Of a stretch of DNA of 64,000 bases, positions 12,800 through 26,639 are shown in pieces. Position 1 is the first letter of the stretch. Each line of letters begins with the position of its first letter. The translations under genes and the position numbers were made by a program. The stretch is from Fasciolopsis buskii (Eukaryota; Platyhelminthes; Trematoda; Plagiorchiida; Fasciolidae), in the NCBI GenBank assembly GCA_008360955.1, contig LUCM01000020.1:208014-272013 (forward strand), given 5' to 3'. The notes beneath the pieces are model-generated. The model worked only from the letters and a program-made list of their open reading frames with translations, had not been told where the DNA came from and ran no database searches.

Positions 12800-15700
12800 T
12801 GATGCCGACATAACATCAGTATGACAATACGCGCGCAGCTAGACCACGACAAAGGAAGGCTGAATGATCGCAACAATTCAAAAGCAAAAGCTCTCGAGAA
12901 ATGCAGCGTGAGCCGGAACGTACAAATCTGGTGTGCGACAAAACAAGCGCAATCAAACAGATGTCAAGAATTGATATCAAGCGTCAAAGCAGATCACAGA
13001 TAAAATGAGTTCCGGGGGAAGTCGACTCTCTCCGAAAGATCAATGTCACTACATGTGTCTCGGACGCGAAATTCGCCACTGAACACCCAGCGTGAACTAC
13101 TATTCCGGCGACTTGCTGGTTCGTAATAGGTAAGTGGGTTTTTCATTCTGCATAGTAATCAGTTCCTCGTAACACTTGAAGACAATTAAAAATGGTCAGC
13201 TCTGTAGTAATCTACCCATTTTTCAATTATCATTGCCAGTCAATATATCGTTCAAGTCAATTGCCTCACCTGCAGTGCTTGAAAGACATTCAAAAAGTGC
13301 TCAGAACACCCCACTTATGTGCAAGCCATAAAAAGTTAGCGAAAATGTTTGTTCGTTACTTTCGTGCTCTAAGCATTACACTGATTATTTTCAATAACCA
13401 GAGGCACATGGTGCCGCAGCCAATGGAATAGTAAAAATGAATAAAATACATCCAAAGTAGGAAGGGCAGAACTCTCTGGTGTTACCATAACACAAACGTA
13501 GTTGCACAACTCACGTTATGCACACAGAGGAAGTTGACAGAATGAAGAAATTGTTAGATAACAAGATATTTTGCTACCCAAATCAGTGGTTTGATACATT
13601 GAGGCCACTAGTATCTATCACCTTGAGCTGATGTGCTCATCAAAATCGGCGTACACAGTGTCCGTCGTATGAAGTAAATGCACTTGAAGAGGACTAGGTC
13701 GTCAGTCGATTTATGACAAAATTATGCAGCGGAAAATATATTTACTTTACTTCACAAATGGTCCCAGTAATCAATTTCGAAGGTCGCAGAGATCAGCTCA
13801 CCGTCGCAGAACGAAAATCCGAATTTGGGCGGGGAAAAATAGGCGGGCGGAAGTAATCAAGACTGTATCGCTGAGAGGTACAAGTTGACAGGGAGAAAGC
13901 CCTAGTGTTATCATACAAAACGGAGTGTCTGCCAATGCTTCTTATAGTTTACAATCCCTGAAGATTTTATCGGTTCTTTTGTGGCCATATAATTATCATC
14001 TGCCACTGAACATATTGCATTTCTCACCGTTTTCTGTTAATGAGTTGCACCGAACTCATCAAATTACAAACGAAAAGGAATGGTACATCAGAAAAGCGGC
14101 CCTTCGTTAGCGTACAAAGAACCCTACGAATGCGAGCAAATAACTTCAATAGCATATGCATACGGGATTTTCGGCCAACTTCTCGATACCACATCTGTAT
14201 TCCGCGTTCCGAGACTACATTTTGAGCACACAATACGTAAATCTCACAGTCCTGTGGGGGTATTTCTAACGCAGACAATTACCGCAAGGGTTCAGGATCT
14301 GTTTCGACTTATTTACACGACAATCGCCCGAGTGTATCCAATTCATTTTAATGTGGAATATTCAGATGCTTATCAGGTATCCTTCGAGTAAGCGCGGTGT
14401 TGACTGGATGTTTCATCTAGCGATTCTTACAACTTTCTATTTGGAGGCTCTCTTTGGTCACGCAATACTCGGAGAACATAAAGTCAGTGGTCCTCTTTGT
14501 ACTCAATCCATCTTACCAAACTGCTTTCACCGAAATTCATTGTTCCGACAATGAATTGCAAGGATTCCTCCGTTTTATACATCCGAACAGCCCACCGGAT
14601 TTTTACCCTTTGCATTTCTGAACTGGAATGATGTTTTCATCGTCACGGGTTGAAATCGTCGCAATGTGAGTCTCGGCGACCTCACCCACGCAATTCACCA
14701 CTACGTGTTAACGTCAACGCCCAATCGTGGAGGAAACAAAATAACCGGTGCTTGGGCAGTATCGAACCACTAATATGGCGGTGAGAGGAGCTCGCATAGA
14801 TCGCATGACAAAAAGCACAACCATATGCAGCAAGACACGTGAAAATCAAATGCTTCGGTGAGATGCATCACTTCATTGGTGCCATGCGTGTGAGATGTGA
14901 CTGAAGAAACCAACTTCAAATTACGGATGTATAAATCACAAGATATGTTAAAAACAACTTTACATCACCTACGGCCAGCACACAACAAAGAACGTAGAAA
15001 AACGAGTATTTACATGCTTCCAAAAGAAAATGACTGTGTAAGTATGTAACGCTTGCCTCTTGCGCTGACAACAGTTGCGCATGGAAAAACGTTTTACAGA
15101 AGAAGCAACATGAGAAAAACAGGAGTGAATGAGAAAGCACTTTTATGCGCCAAGTCCCTAAGCTTGTTTTTGAAAACTGCGATATAAATCTAAATATGCA
15201 GCCTGGTGCGAAATACGCTCTCTATCAAATAGTCCGGTAAACGTGTGCACAGGAGCTGCTACGGTAAGCTGAACTGAAACGAACAAACCGAACATCATCA
15301 GATATCTACCCAACCCGCCACAATGACAAATGACCACGATGAAACAATTAGGCATGCGTGGCGTCAGAATATGCGGCCGGTTGCATACCGACCCGTTGCC
15401 ATACTTCATCTAATGTGGTTTTGTGCCGATCCAAGTCTTAAGGACACTGTTGTCCGTTCCCTTGGATTTGCGGCTTTCGTTGATCAAGGTCGAGTAAATA
15501 AACTAGCACATGCACACAATACATCACAGTGGCCAGAATCTGTGGCTAGGAAAAAATTTCCCGGAATTTGTTCTCACCTTCGCCGTATAAAAACTGGATT
15601 CAGGAGAATTTATTAAAGAATATTTTCATTAGTTAGCTGAAAAAGTCAAATCCAACTGAAAGAACCAAATGGCAAAGCGACCACCAACAGGGCTATGTAC

Positions 15701-18700
15701 AAAAAACCTGAAGTAGTCCTGGGACTAAGTAGCGCTTGGGATGAGAGCGTGTAGGGCCGAGGGGGTTTTGATCGTTCCTTGATCATCGATCTCTTTGTAA
15801 GCAATTAGCCGCTACATGAAGCAATGCTCTTCGTGGAACAGAATCACGGAAACGAGAGAGACAACGTTGAGCCGCATGAAAGTGAAATTCAGCCAGCATA
15901 CGCGTTTGCCCGATTCCGTCCGACTGAGATCAAAGCGAATAGAATAGAATGATAAAAATCGATTGCAACAAAGTCTGAAACGATGAAAGCACAACAGGAA
16001 AAACCAAATCTCCTTTTCTTCTCAACTGCTTTAAATTTATTATACAACAAATAAAGTATTTCATAAGGACAAACACGGTCAATTAGAATCTGCGAAACGG
16101 AAGATGACCGGCGGTGCGCGCAATCGAGCCAGGTACATTCACCATTCGATGAAACGATTTGCACAAAAGTCATATGAACACCTTCCACTATAGTATGCAA
16201 CAGCGAAAGAAACAAAATAAATGAGTTTGTACTCCTATTATTCCGTGCGAAGCCTTTTGCTGATGATATGTCCTCAGGTAGTCTGGCGGACAGAAATGCT
16301 AGAAATCTAGTCCGTGTCCCATTTTATCCACCACACGTAAACCTCAACCATCAGGCCCGCCAGGGAGAACGAACGGGAATCGGTGCACAACCATTTTAAG
16401 CCGGAAGTACAGCAAACGCTAGTAATCCGTGGGCTCGGCATTGTCTGTCGCCATTCTTTTTGACCATTTTGACGTGGCATGAAGGGACCGGAATATACAT
16501 TATTTTTACTTCGTGAAACACAAAGCTTTAGAAGCATTTTTATGCGACTTAAGTAAAGTTGGAAAAAACCTCTGAGAAATTGAAACATGGAGCTTTTTTC
16601 GGAATAACACCATTTTCGTACATTGCCAATTTGTTTAGAAACGAGGAAACACTGCCGACAAATACCCCTTACCCACGAGGATTTCTATTTTGTTTCGGAG
16701 AAAATGATTCTTTCACTTTACTCGCGTCAGTCGGAACAATCAAGACGGATATAAGAAAATGGGACGAAGTATTTCTTGCCAGAAAAGTTTTATTTTCTAA
16801 ACGCTTTCCGGTCACCACATGCGGGTCGCGGAATTACCGCCCTCATAACTTCCAAAACATTAGGCCGGGAAATTATATATCCTCCTGTACCGTGCGATTA
16901 AACCATACTTCATGCCTGACGACACCTGAAGTGCTCAAATATATCTCCTCTTTATCCGCTAAAGGGTACGTGAGTTAATGAGGATATTTCACCTCAGAAT
17001 TGGAGAAAAGAAGTTCTCCCGTAAGATTTTGACCAGAATATAAACACTACTCTATTCACTTCTGGACGTGATTGATTTCCAGCATCAAAAACATGCGCTT
17101 GGCATAGTTTGCCGGTTTAATGCTACGCAAATGGTGACTTTGTTTAGTTTAAGTCAGTGTATAGGCTTAAACACAAAAATTTAAACTAGGCGAAATGTTT
17201 CAATCGATCGGTAATCCCGCACATTGTGATATCAAGGTGAAACTTGATGCAAATAAAGACCCCTCCTAAACTGGAATTCTGTTGTACGTCAACAATGATT
17301 ATTAGACTCAATTACCAAGTGAATGTGCGATCGACGATGGAATATTCGGTAAAATGAACGTGTCTATTGGACAAGCGAGCTTGTTAGCACTTATGAATAC
17401 GCACCAAGATAAATCCTGAGGCCCCTTCAAACAAGTTTATGAAATTCTCACACTCTATGAAAACTTCACTTTTCACTTTTCCACGGGGTGGATTCAAAAA
17501 CAGACCACTGATGTTTAACTGACCTATTACCTTCTACAAACAGGTACAACAGCGGAAACCTACAGAAAAGTCAACTGTATTTACTCATACTTATTTGCAC
17601 CTTGTAAGTGCTAGAACCCTCAGATTGTTAGCAAGGGAAGTTTTGGAATGCACAACAATGAACGATATATATACACCCGGTTACTGCTCCTTCCTTCTAC
17701 GGAACGCATTTTAAAAGTTGCTATCATTTGAAAGAAACAGATAACAAGGTGGAATGTCACCCGTGTACAACCTTTACGTGTTTATCCGTTGTGCGACTAC
17801 CCAAATAATGACCGACGTCTAGTCTACGAAAATTGATAAGCCGGAGGTTTCGGGTCAGGAAAATCCGGTCATTGGAATCATTCTGACACCCTAGGCCTTG
17901 TGCTGATGTAGTAGACGAAGAATCAGCTTCATTTTACAGGTTTCCCCGTCGTAAAGCAGCCTCTGGCTATCGTACAGCAGCCCCGGGTTGGTTTTTCTTT
18001 GGGAAACATGATCTGGGTTGGAATAAGCACACATTATCGACCAACGTGCACGGAGAGTTTACCTCACGTACAAACCGTGTGACCCAGCAAGTCGACTTGC
18101 TAACCTTGTAAGATTTTTAACTGTGACTGTGCAGTGTTCGCCAAGAAACGTGTGCGTTTATTTAAACCCAGATGAGGGTTGATAAAGACAATTCGAGGTG
18201 ACCAGACGCAGAGAAATTTAACAGAACAAGATTCAACGACTGGGAGCAACTAGAAGCCGCAGGTTTCGTAATTAAAGGTATTGTAACGGGCTCGTTACCA
18301 CACCAGATCTAGTGAGTCCGTATGCGATGCCACGCTACCTCAAGTCTTGACTGCCGGTTTTCTCCTCTGGTGTAGTGGATCTTAGTAGTGATATGGCATG
18401 CTTCTTCCACCGCACTCACGATTAAAACACGTCGTAAAAACCATTGTTGGATCAACGAATTTATGACCACACGAAATTGTCTTAACCCCTCTGGGTTGAC
18501 AGACTGTATCATGTGCTCTTGTTCCTCGATGGTGAATTGATGTCTACCGTGCACGTTGATCAGTGATGCTAAGACTCGAAACTCGAAACTCGAAACCTTA
18601 GGACCATAAAACCTTAATCTATCCAAAGAATGCTGGTTAAACTGACGTGATATCAGGAAGGGCCAATCAGGTTAGTAGGTTTCCTCCATGATACCACAAT

Positions 18701-20980
18701 TCAAACAATAGGGTCACCCACCATCGCTGATGGTACATATACGCCTGGTTTGATTCCGATTTCCTACTGATCAAACCGCGATGGAAAATTGAATCGACTC
18801 GACAACAAATTGAAATTATTTTCACGGGCCTATTTGTGGTAAATCAAAATCATATTTAACTTACCAACCGCACCAGTTCCAGAGCGCGTTCTCTGTCACC
18901 TTCCAAACTGAATTGCCTGAGTAAAATGGCATCCAGCTCAGGAAACTATATCAATGGAGAGGTAAGGAAAAATTAATTAATTCGGGTCGCAGGGAAACAT
19001 AGAGAGAAAGATGTAGCATTCGATAAAACCCTCGTTAAAAGACATCACGGAAAGGCTTAGAGCAAGGCTATTTGCTTAAAATCATTCACCCAAGTTCGAG
19101 CCCTAGTTAGGAGACGACAGATATGCAGTGCTATTGATTTCTAACGAATGGAAGAGCTGCACGAAAATTCGGCTGTTTTTACATGTGAACCGAGCGTGGC
19201 TAACAAACGACAAGTCATCTTGAATCTATGTGGTTCGAGTTGACTTGTGTGAATGAGCCTCCAGGACATGTGCACCTGATGTTTTCATGCATAATTACTT
19301 CCACCACAATTCCAAAAAATTCCATAGTCCCTGAAACCAAGTTTATGAAATTTGCAAAGCCTGCCAGGACTTCACTTTTTTGTTTAGACGAATTTATCTA
19401 GATAATTAGGGTCACAAGTTTAACACAGAAATATAACTGGATCAAATAGAGGGCGGAATGAATAAATATATGATATTTGTTGATACTACGAAACAATCCA
19501 CACTAAGTAATAACTTGGCGACACCTACCCGGATAATTCAGAAAAGCATTATACAATCCATGATCACCATATCTATAATGGTTACCAAATTTGATTGCGG
19601 ACCTGAGGAAATTAGAGAAAAGCGACACCTGGCCGGATAAAAAAACGGTTTGAGGAAGGTTTGTCACATGCACTGGCTGTTTCAGACTCGTGCACCTAAA
19701 TGCGGTCGACAGTTCGTCGTAAGTCATGGTTTCTCTGTGAACATGCAAACACGATCACGGGGAAAGGGTAAACGGTTCGGAGCCGGTGATTGGTATTCCA
19801 GTTCACGTGATTTTCGATGAATTCAGATAAGAGACAGAGCACCCAGGATTTTCTGAGGCCTCAGTGACAGAAAGTCTCATCCGTGCTTCGGAACAACATT
19901 TAGAGAAGCCAACAGTTTGCGACTACTTGTTGAAAAGCCATACTGATTATGTTCCAGCGCCATCGTTGAACTGGAGCGCCATTCTTTCCAGGGAGGACAC
20001 TTGCCAGGCACTAACACGGTCGCCTACTTGATGGATCTCCTTTCACTAATTCAATCTTCGGCAATTGTCCATTCAATGTCCATTCCCCTAGCCATGTTAT
20101 GCTTACCAATCAACAGTCGCATCATGCTAACGAAATAGGACTAATGGAGGCAGAGACGATACCCCGTAAAGGAGAATCACCTTCCATTCTATCAATTCAC
20201 AAAAACGAGTATTATGTTGACGGAAAGCGACTACAAATCATACACGGGGTACGCCTCAGGAAAACGAGCGGCACTACCCACTGCGTGAATCGCACACCCC
20301 GACATAAGAGAAGCACAAGGACGGGTGCCAGCAAACGCGTATCGACTCCCGCGCAATTTACTGATTTTTTAATGTTATCAGTGAGGATAGTCAAAGACTA
20401 GAACACGTACACTTAAATGAAGCTAACACAAATGAATTTTAATATTATTACAAGCCCTCGACAACCTTATAAGCAATCAACTGCGTTCGAACAGAAACCG
20501 ACCGCGGCAACCGAAACGTCGGTTTATTATCACTTTCGTAGATCCAGATCTGAGCTCCAGACAGAGACTAAGAGAAGAGTTCCATCTCACACCACGGATC
20601 CCTGGGCTGCGTAAAAAAGAACGGCCAACATTTCCACCGTCAGACAGGAATAAGGCATGATCATACTTACCAAATAAGCGGCTGTAGGCAAGCAGCGAAT
20701 GCCGAAGCATGAGGAGTTTTTGCCTGATAGGCGTTCCACTTAAAACACACAAGGGTTTACTAGTGGCACGGTGCCTCGGTCAGTATGGCCTGCCATAAAA
20801 CATGGCTGTGGATCCTTTTCGTATTCTATTGATTCGACAAGGTTTGTCAGGAGATGCATAAGCCGATTTCTAGACACCAGCTCATTTATGATAGCGCGGA
20901 TGGCTTGTAGGTCGGGCTTAGTTGGACATAGGCTACAGGCGCTCCCACGAATAAACAGACCTACTTTGGACTGGGCGACC
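12800..20980. other. Long unassigned region, no supported gene
   Basis: About 8 kb with no retroelement domain, RNA gene or conserved exon that I can support. Two open frames stand out only by length (16559-16978 plus, 139 codons; 18309-18626 minus, 105 codons); neither shows a known motif or convincing splice sites. A CTCGAAA heptamer occurs three times in tandem near 18572-18594. Weak similarity between 17428-17480 and 19336-19390 suggests an old dispersed repeat. Confidence 0.5.
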
Positions 20981-20989
20981 GGTTAATTC

Positions 20990-23110
20990 AATAGACCATA
21001 ACGCGACGACCCACACAAACGCACGCACTCGTCCTACAGAAACACTCATTTTTACTCCTTCATCGAAGTCGTACTAGTAGTGGTAGTCTCTGGTGAGGAA
21101 TCAGATGCCGCGTGCATCCGGTCCTCGTTTGGCTGACTTCCAGGTCTCACCGAACTTGTTTTAGCCGATTGATGCTCTTCTTCATTCTCGATGCCCGCTC
21201 AAACCAATCACATTCAATGTGTAAATATCGTCTATCTTCTAACTTCCTTTGTTAATTAAATAAAAATGTGTATTTTTCAGAAAGGTGGCTACGGCCAACA
21301 GAGGACTGTCAACTGGGGAAGTTGATCGGTAGTGAGAGGATTCGAACCCTCGACCTTCACGTCCAAAAGCCACGACCTTATCCGCTAGGCCATCGCCGGC
21401 ATATCCAACGATAGGCATATTTAGCTCGTGCACTGGAAATCCCAGCCATCAGGATTTGTTTTACCCAAAAACCCGCACTCAAGATTACAGCTCTTTCATC
21501 CAACTGATTCCCTCTTGCAACCAATCCACAAAATTCAACCCGCGTCTGTATGCGGGCCCCGAGGCAGAGGCTTTTTATCTTGCTGGAGTCGATGTACCTA
21601 AATGAAGGGAAGCATTTAAGAACTTCTCTCGGTCGCGATTTCTAACGGCTGGAAAACGAAAAATAATTGTTTGCCCTTTGTTCAAACCATTGGCTGCACC
21701 TCGCTAGTATGAAAACCAAACGTTTGAATTCCTGGTCAGCTACTTGACTTTCACCCAGTTCTAGTCAACCGTGGAACCCGATCGAATAAATTACCACAAG
21801 TGACCGGCAGTGGAACTGCAACAAAAGTGCCAATCCCACTGGAGCGCTCTCCTCGACTGCGTTCACATGTTAGTCTGGCCCACATATTCCATTTGCTTCG
21901 GTGGAAATCCAAAACGCGCGACACAGTAGTGGTTATAATAGGACAAGCTGCCTAATCCACCACCTCTTCTTTAATTTTCCGAAACGCCTTAGCAGAAAAC
22001 CTGGAAACGACCCACCTGATAACATCGGTTTACCCAGGTAGCTCGTCAAGAATCCCCCGCATTATGCCGGCTTAGCGGGCTGCGGGCGGACTCGGCTTGT
22101 CGTGACGCTGTTTCTTCTGGTGCACGTCGGTTAACGCCGGAGATATGAACCAAACGCAAACTCATATGGCATAAAGATGACGAGATCTGGTGGTTTCATT
22201 GTAAATTAGAGATCGAATGTGTCAATACCATGAGGGCGTCCCGTAAGTTACTTTATCTCCATGGAGTCACCGATGAGAAGTCGTCAGATGTATCAGGGCG
22301 GAATTCGATTTTATGTACGGGTCTGCAGTATGCCACTGTCTATTGATAGGTGAAATGCTTGGAAAGTGCCTACCTTCAAGCAGTTGTACCGTCATACTTT
22401 AAGCAGGGCAAGGCCCTACCATCAGCTCTTGCAAACCCCCATTCATCTTCGATGAAATACAACCAGATTGACCTATATCCCGTTTATTTTTAACTCTGCT
22501 AAACCAAATGTTCTACAGAACGCTTCGTTTGCTCTATTGGGCGGTGGAATTGAACTTCGCCAGAGTAACAGAGTTTTTACCTATATTGTACCGGTGCTAT
22601 CATCCCGCTCAGTAACAATACACGGGCAATTCAACACGTTTTGCTTGTCTTGACAGTTTCGGTATTCAGGTACGGTATGTGCTTTGCACAGTTGAAAAGC
22701 AAGTTACCTTTTCAAGACTGAATAGACTCTGTGCAGGCTCTCACCGTCTGTCGTGATCAGCTGAAGGTAGTCAATAGTTTTAAGTACTTCCGGAGTCTGA
22801 CTACAAACGGACGTCATGTTGAGGATAACATCACGTCACGGATAGCGAAAGCCAGTGCAGCACTCGCGAACTTGTAACACTTGTGACGCGCCCGTTACAC
22901 TCGGCTTTATCTCAAGAGAATGGTGTGTCACAGTTCGAAGTGTTCACACTGATGATTGTCGGATCCGGTTTTACTGTGTTAAGGATGCTAATCAGCTTCC
23001 TAAACTCAACGGAGCATGTCGTCTTGTTTGCTGATAATCGCCCACCGACCGACGTAAGGACTTTACATCTTTGGTAACTTGGACAGGCTTGCCGCTCATT
23101 ATAAGCATTC
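20990..23110 (+). mobile_element. Decayed RTE-like LINE interrupted by a SINE
   Basis: The endonuclease start (TTCAATGTG near 21211, the usual FNVRT box) is cut by a SINE and resumes at 21418 as LARALEIPAI. SSQPWNPIE, then the SDHAL-like block near 21845-21900, mark the endonuclease end; DDEIWW near 22172 is the DREIWW linker box; a RYGMCFA-like piece appears near 22668, and FKYFxSLTTNGRHVEDN at 22770-22835 is the C-terminal domain after RT. Most of the RT palm is missing. Frameshifts occur throughout. Confidence 0.75.
21241..21405 (-). mobile_element. tRNA-derived SINE, copy 1
   Basis: Read on the minus strand: an A-box-like TGGCCTAGCGGATAAGG (21376-21392), a B-box-like GGGTTCGAATCC (21338-21349), then a non-tRNA body with TTGGCCGTAGCCACCTTTCTG and an AT-rich tail. 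The acceptor and T stems do not pair properly, so it is not a functional tRNA. The body is shared with copies at 27.3 kb and 50.9 kb. It is inserted in the endonuclease domain of a plus-strand LINE. Confidence 0.75.
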
Positions 23111-23250
23111 CTTGTCTGAATCATATTCATCTAAGATTAATGATAAAAACCCAAGACGAAAAAAACTAGCATAAGATTCTGCAAAAAATCGCAGACCAAA
23201 TCTATTCTTAACTTCACCCTTAATGAAATCACTTGCCATCACTGGTAACC

Positions 23251-23675
23251 TTTGATCTACCATGATGAAAGTTTTTCGAAAGCAAAAAAATCGACGAACA
23301 ATATTCACTGCCACTAGCAAGATTCAGTTAGCACAAATGATTTTATCCGTACAAACGGCAAACAGCAAACAGATTATCGAAGAGATACTTTAGACACTGT
23401 TATCCGATTAGTCTAACCGACATAGGAAAAGGTCAAAAAAGAAAACAAATCGATTTGAGCAATGTGCGCATCCAAAATCAATCAATACTACAGGGAAATC
23501 AGTGCGAAATCGGGTTATCGCAAATTTTGACCTATCGATTGTTTGCCAGTTGACCATCACAACTTTGTACCGGCTCAAGATTAAAACATAAAACGTAGGC
23601 CAATTATCATTACGAAAGACTGCGGATGAAAAATCGATTGGCAATCTTGATGCACAGAAACGTAAAACGCGACGT
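23251..23675 (+). repeat. 425-bp repeat, copy 1 (unknown family)
   Basis: Matches 43289-43713 in the same orientation with one mismatch that I found (position 23435). I see no retroelement domain. Left-flank sequence (23231-23250) is still similar but diverged; right-flank similarity stops after GCGACGT. Confidence 0.95.
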
Positions 23676-24234
23676 CGAATGAAAAGAAGTAAGAAAGAAT
23701 CCCGTATCCCTGTGCATTATGCATTGGTGATGTTGGATACATCTGACCAGGTGTGGAAAGGTTATCAAGAAACCGCCTGCTAGTTGAGATCACTGCTCCT
23801 TCGTTTACTCGGCGGGAAAACTGAAGAAAGTATGCATACATATCATTCCAAGCCAACTTGGTTCGATGAATACCGGAACAATTGTAATTAATTTCATTGG
23901 TTTGTAGCTGGTATTTGGGAAAGTCATCGGGAGAATTGTCGTAAATTACCCACGTTCAGCGGGTCTACGAGAGAGAGAGAGAGAGAAGGAAGGGAGGGGA
24001 AGAGAGACGATGAAGTAGAAGTGATCGTTGGCAGTTCCGATCTTTCATACACAATGTTGGAGCAATGGTGGAAATTCCTGCTTAGGTAATTTAATTGTGT
24101 GCTGTTTAGAGTTCACCGAGCTTCGTCAGCTTTGCCTGCAGCATGGAAACATTGTTATTGCTCTGGAAGACGGCCTATCAGGCAAATGTACATGATAACA
24201 TGATGAAACTCTCATGAAGCTAAATAAAAAAACT

Positions 24235-24830
24235 AAATTAAATGCCCCACGCACAGAGACTATATTATGACGTGGTGCAACGGCTTGGTTCTCTTCAAGA
24301 CCTAGTGAACTAGCTACGCAGGATGGCTAACCTCAAACCTAAAATCTAATCATGTCTGAAAACTAAATGCACAGAGGTCTGACGGAGTAGTACCCCGGCT
24401 CTCCAGGTAGGCGGTTGATTTGAACTGGAAACTCTGTCGCAAAAAATGAACGGGACAATCTATCTAAGTAGGTGAGCTTCCACTTAGCCACTCCGCATTG
24501 CGGCACGGAAAGGTCATATTTATAACTGAAAGTATTGACTGGAAACTCTAACCGTTCTCTTGCTTAGCCACTAGACTCCTTAGTAATCACTACACATTCC
24601 CCATTTTCAGTGAATGGTACAAACAAAAAATTCCACAAGGAATCAGTCGTCATACACGATAATCAGGTTCAGGTAGCAGATTGCATTGACCAGGACGGAC
24701 TGCGTCAAGCGGGATAGTGCACAGAGCTCTCGTGCTGCTTTAAAACCCGGACAAGAAAACCACTCGCGCTGGACAACCGAAATGAATCGATAATTGGAAA
24801 ACTGAAATATAGTAAATGTTGCGCATGCTG
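24235..24830 (+). mobile_element. RTE 5' leader fragment
   Basis: Resembles the 5' leaders starting at 27545 and 63800 through shared blocks: GACGTGGTGCAACGGCTTG, GGTCTGAC...AGTAG.CCCGG.TCTCC, GAGCTTCCACT.AGC. No RTE endonuclease follows; the next recognisable sequence is the linker of a different LINE copy. Confidence 0.65.
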
Positions 24831-24849
24831 TCGGTGTCACATACCAATG

Positions 24850-25990
24850 CTCGACAACCCCGGAAATGCGTTTATCGTCTCAAAAACGCCCAGGATCTGA
24901 GCGAACACTGAAAGCAGATCAAAGAAGACCTGAAGTCAGCGGCAACCTCAGAAAAGAAGAACATACTAACCCGTTGGATGCTCACAGATCCGCCACCCCG
25001 GACGCAACATACAATGAGACTTCAGCTAACTAAGAGCCAGAGAAATAATCGCGAGCACTGGTGAGTGGGCACACATGAACAAATGCACAAGACTGTGACA
25101 ATCGGAAATAGTCGCAACTTTTACCGACTGATTAGGAACACTGGCCCATGGAACTCAAGCGTAATTGAGGTAGCTAAAGCAGCCGACTACAAACTAATTC
25201 ATTTCAAGGAGCCTCGGATAGAACGTAGGGCAGAACATCTTAGGGAGAAGTTTAGTTGATTCACGCCCACAGTGGGTCTTCCACTAATGTCCACAAGTGA
25301 GCTAGTGCAGGTGGATACAAGTCCTCTATTAGAAATGGAGGTGAACGGGGAGATAGGTTTTCTTAAAAGGCATAAGGTAACTAGACCAGATAGACTATCA
25401 CCACTCGCCTTCAAAGACCGCGGCGAAATGCCAACATCACAGTTAACAATATATCTGAAATCAATCTTGAGGACTGGTGCGAGTCGTTGATCGTACCGAT
25501 TTACGAAAAAAGTAATAGATCACCGAAATTTTCTGGTAAGCATCGCATCCAAAGTCTTGTTGCGGGTTATTTCTCACCTGTTATCGTGAAAAGCGCATGC
25601 GGGAGAATTACGCCGGTTTCCGACTTGGCTGGACGTGCAATGGATCCTTAGAACAAAAGTACACCTTCCATAGAACATCTATTTTCTCGTTTATTTCTCT
25701 TAGAATAGTCTTCGCCTCAGTCGCCTATGAAGTCCTATGGTGCGGCTTCATACTGGAGGACGTGTCAGAGAAATTCATTTCACCTTTCCTATTTCTTTAT
25801 GCGAATAACTGAAGCTGAGTTTTTGCTCAAAGAAACTTCCAGTAGAGTTCATCACGAGAAGCGGCGTCTGCCAGGGTTGCCTTCTCTCACTGCTTCTTTC
25901 CAATTTTGAAGTCGAAATGATTATTGATACCGCTCAACCCTCATGCTGAGGCCAGAGCTGCATGCTTCTGGATGCGTCTCTAGAATATGG
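24850..25990 (+). mobile_element. RTE-like LINE fragment (linker and RT)
   Basis: FYRLIRNTGPWNSSVIEVAKA near 25118-25175, then RIERRAEHLREKFS ending at 25258, the GEIGFLKRHK..RPD block at 25350-25390, YAGFRLGW at 25603, a diverged FDSVDR/LWC region, and a diverged SGVRQGC region near 25850-25890 follow RTE RT order. Stops are frequent and the YxDD box is not recovered. Confidence 0.75.
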
Positions 25991-26639
25991 GTAAGGGAAC
26001 AGCCACCATCCATGTGGCTAGCTGTGAATAAAACAGGTTCAAGCCTAAGGAACAAGCGACCCTGAACAAGCAACAACAGTGTTGATGGCTTGTTAGATTT
26101 CCCCAGGACAAGCGTTCTCTCTAAAAATATGATAAACAGCCCGCTGGCGGCACGTTGACGTGACCGATGAGGCCAAGTAAATGAAGCCAGTGCCTCTGTC
26201 GCGTTCCACTGACCCGGTAATATTCCCCAGAAGAGGGGAATGAACGGATTAACCGACCACCGGCTCGTCCTGATTGACTCTACTGTGCCTGGCCGAACAA
26301 AGACTAGAGATACATCGTCGGATAACAAAGGTCTACTCTGGACCGGGCGACCGAGTAGTACAACAGGCCGCAAAGCACACCGCGGAAATGCATGGTTTCT
26401 GGACGGACGTTTCTTGTTCTTCTCATTCACAAAAGCGACCTTCCACCGTGCACAACTGCTTGTTTCTCTAACGACTCGTGCTACTCTCCTTCTCACCTGA
26501 TTTCCTTGCATTCTTCGGGCTCTACAGTCGGCTTTGTTGTTAGTATCACTGGAAAAGTCTTGTCTCCGTTCTCTCGCAATCTCCTTCAGATAGCATCTAA
26601 ATATCATTGGATCCGCTTCCGCCGGCAGGGCAGGTACAC

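Noticed and set aside
17428..19390. Dispersed repeat pair (CAAGTTTATGAAATT region)
   Set aside because: Only about 55 nt are similar and with many mismatches; too weak to call a family.
21320..21400. Functional tRNA gene on the minus strand
   Set aside because: A and B boxes are present but the acceptor, anticodon and T stems do not pair, and the sequence continues into a repeated non-tRNA body.
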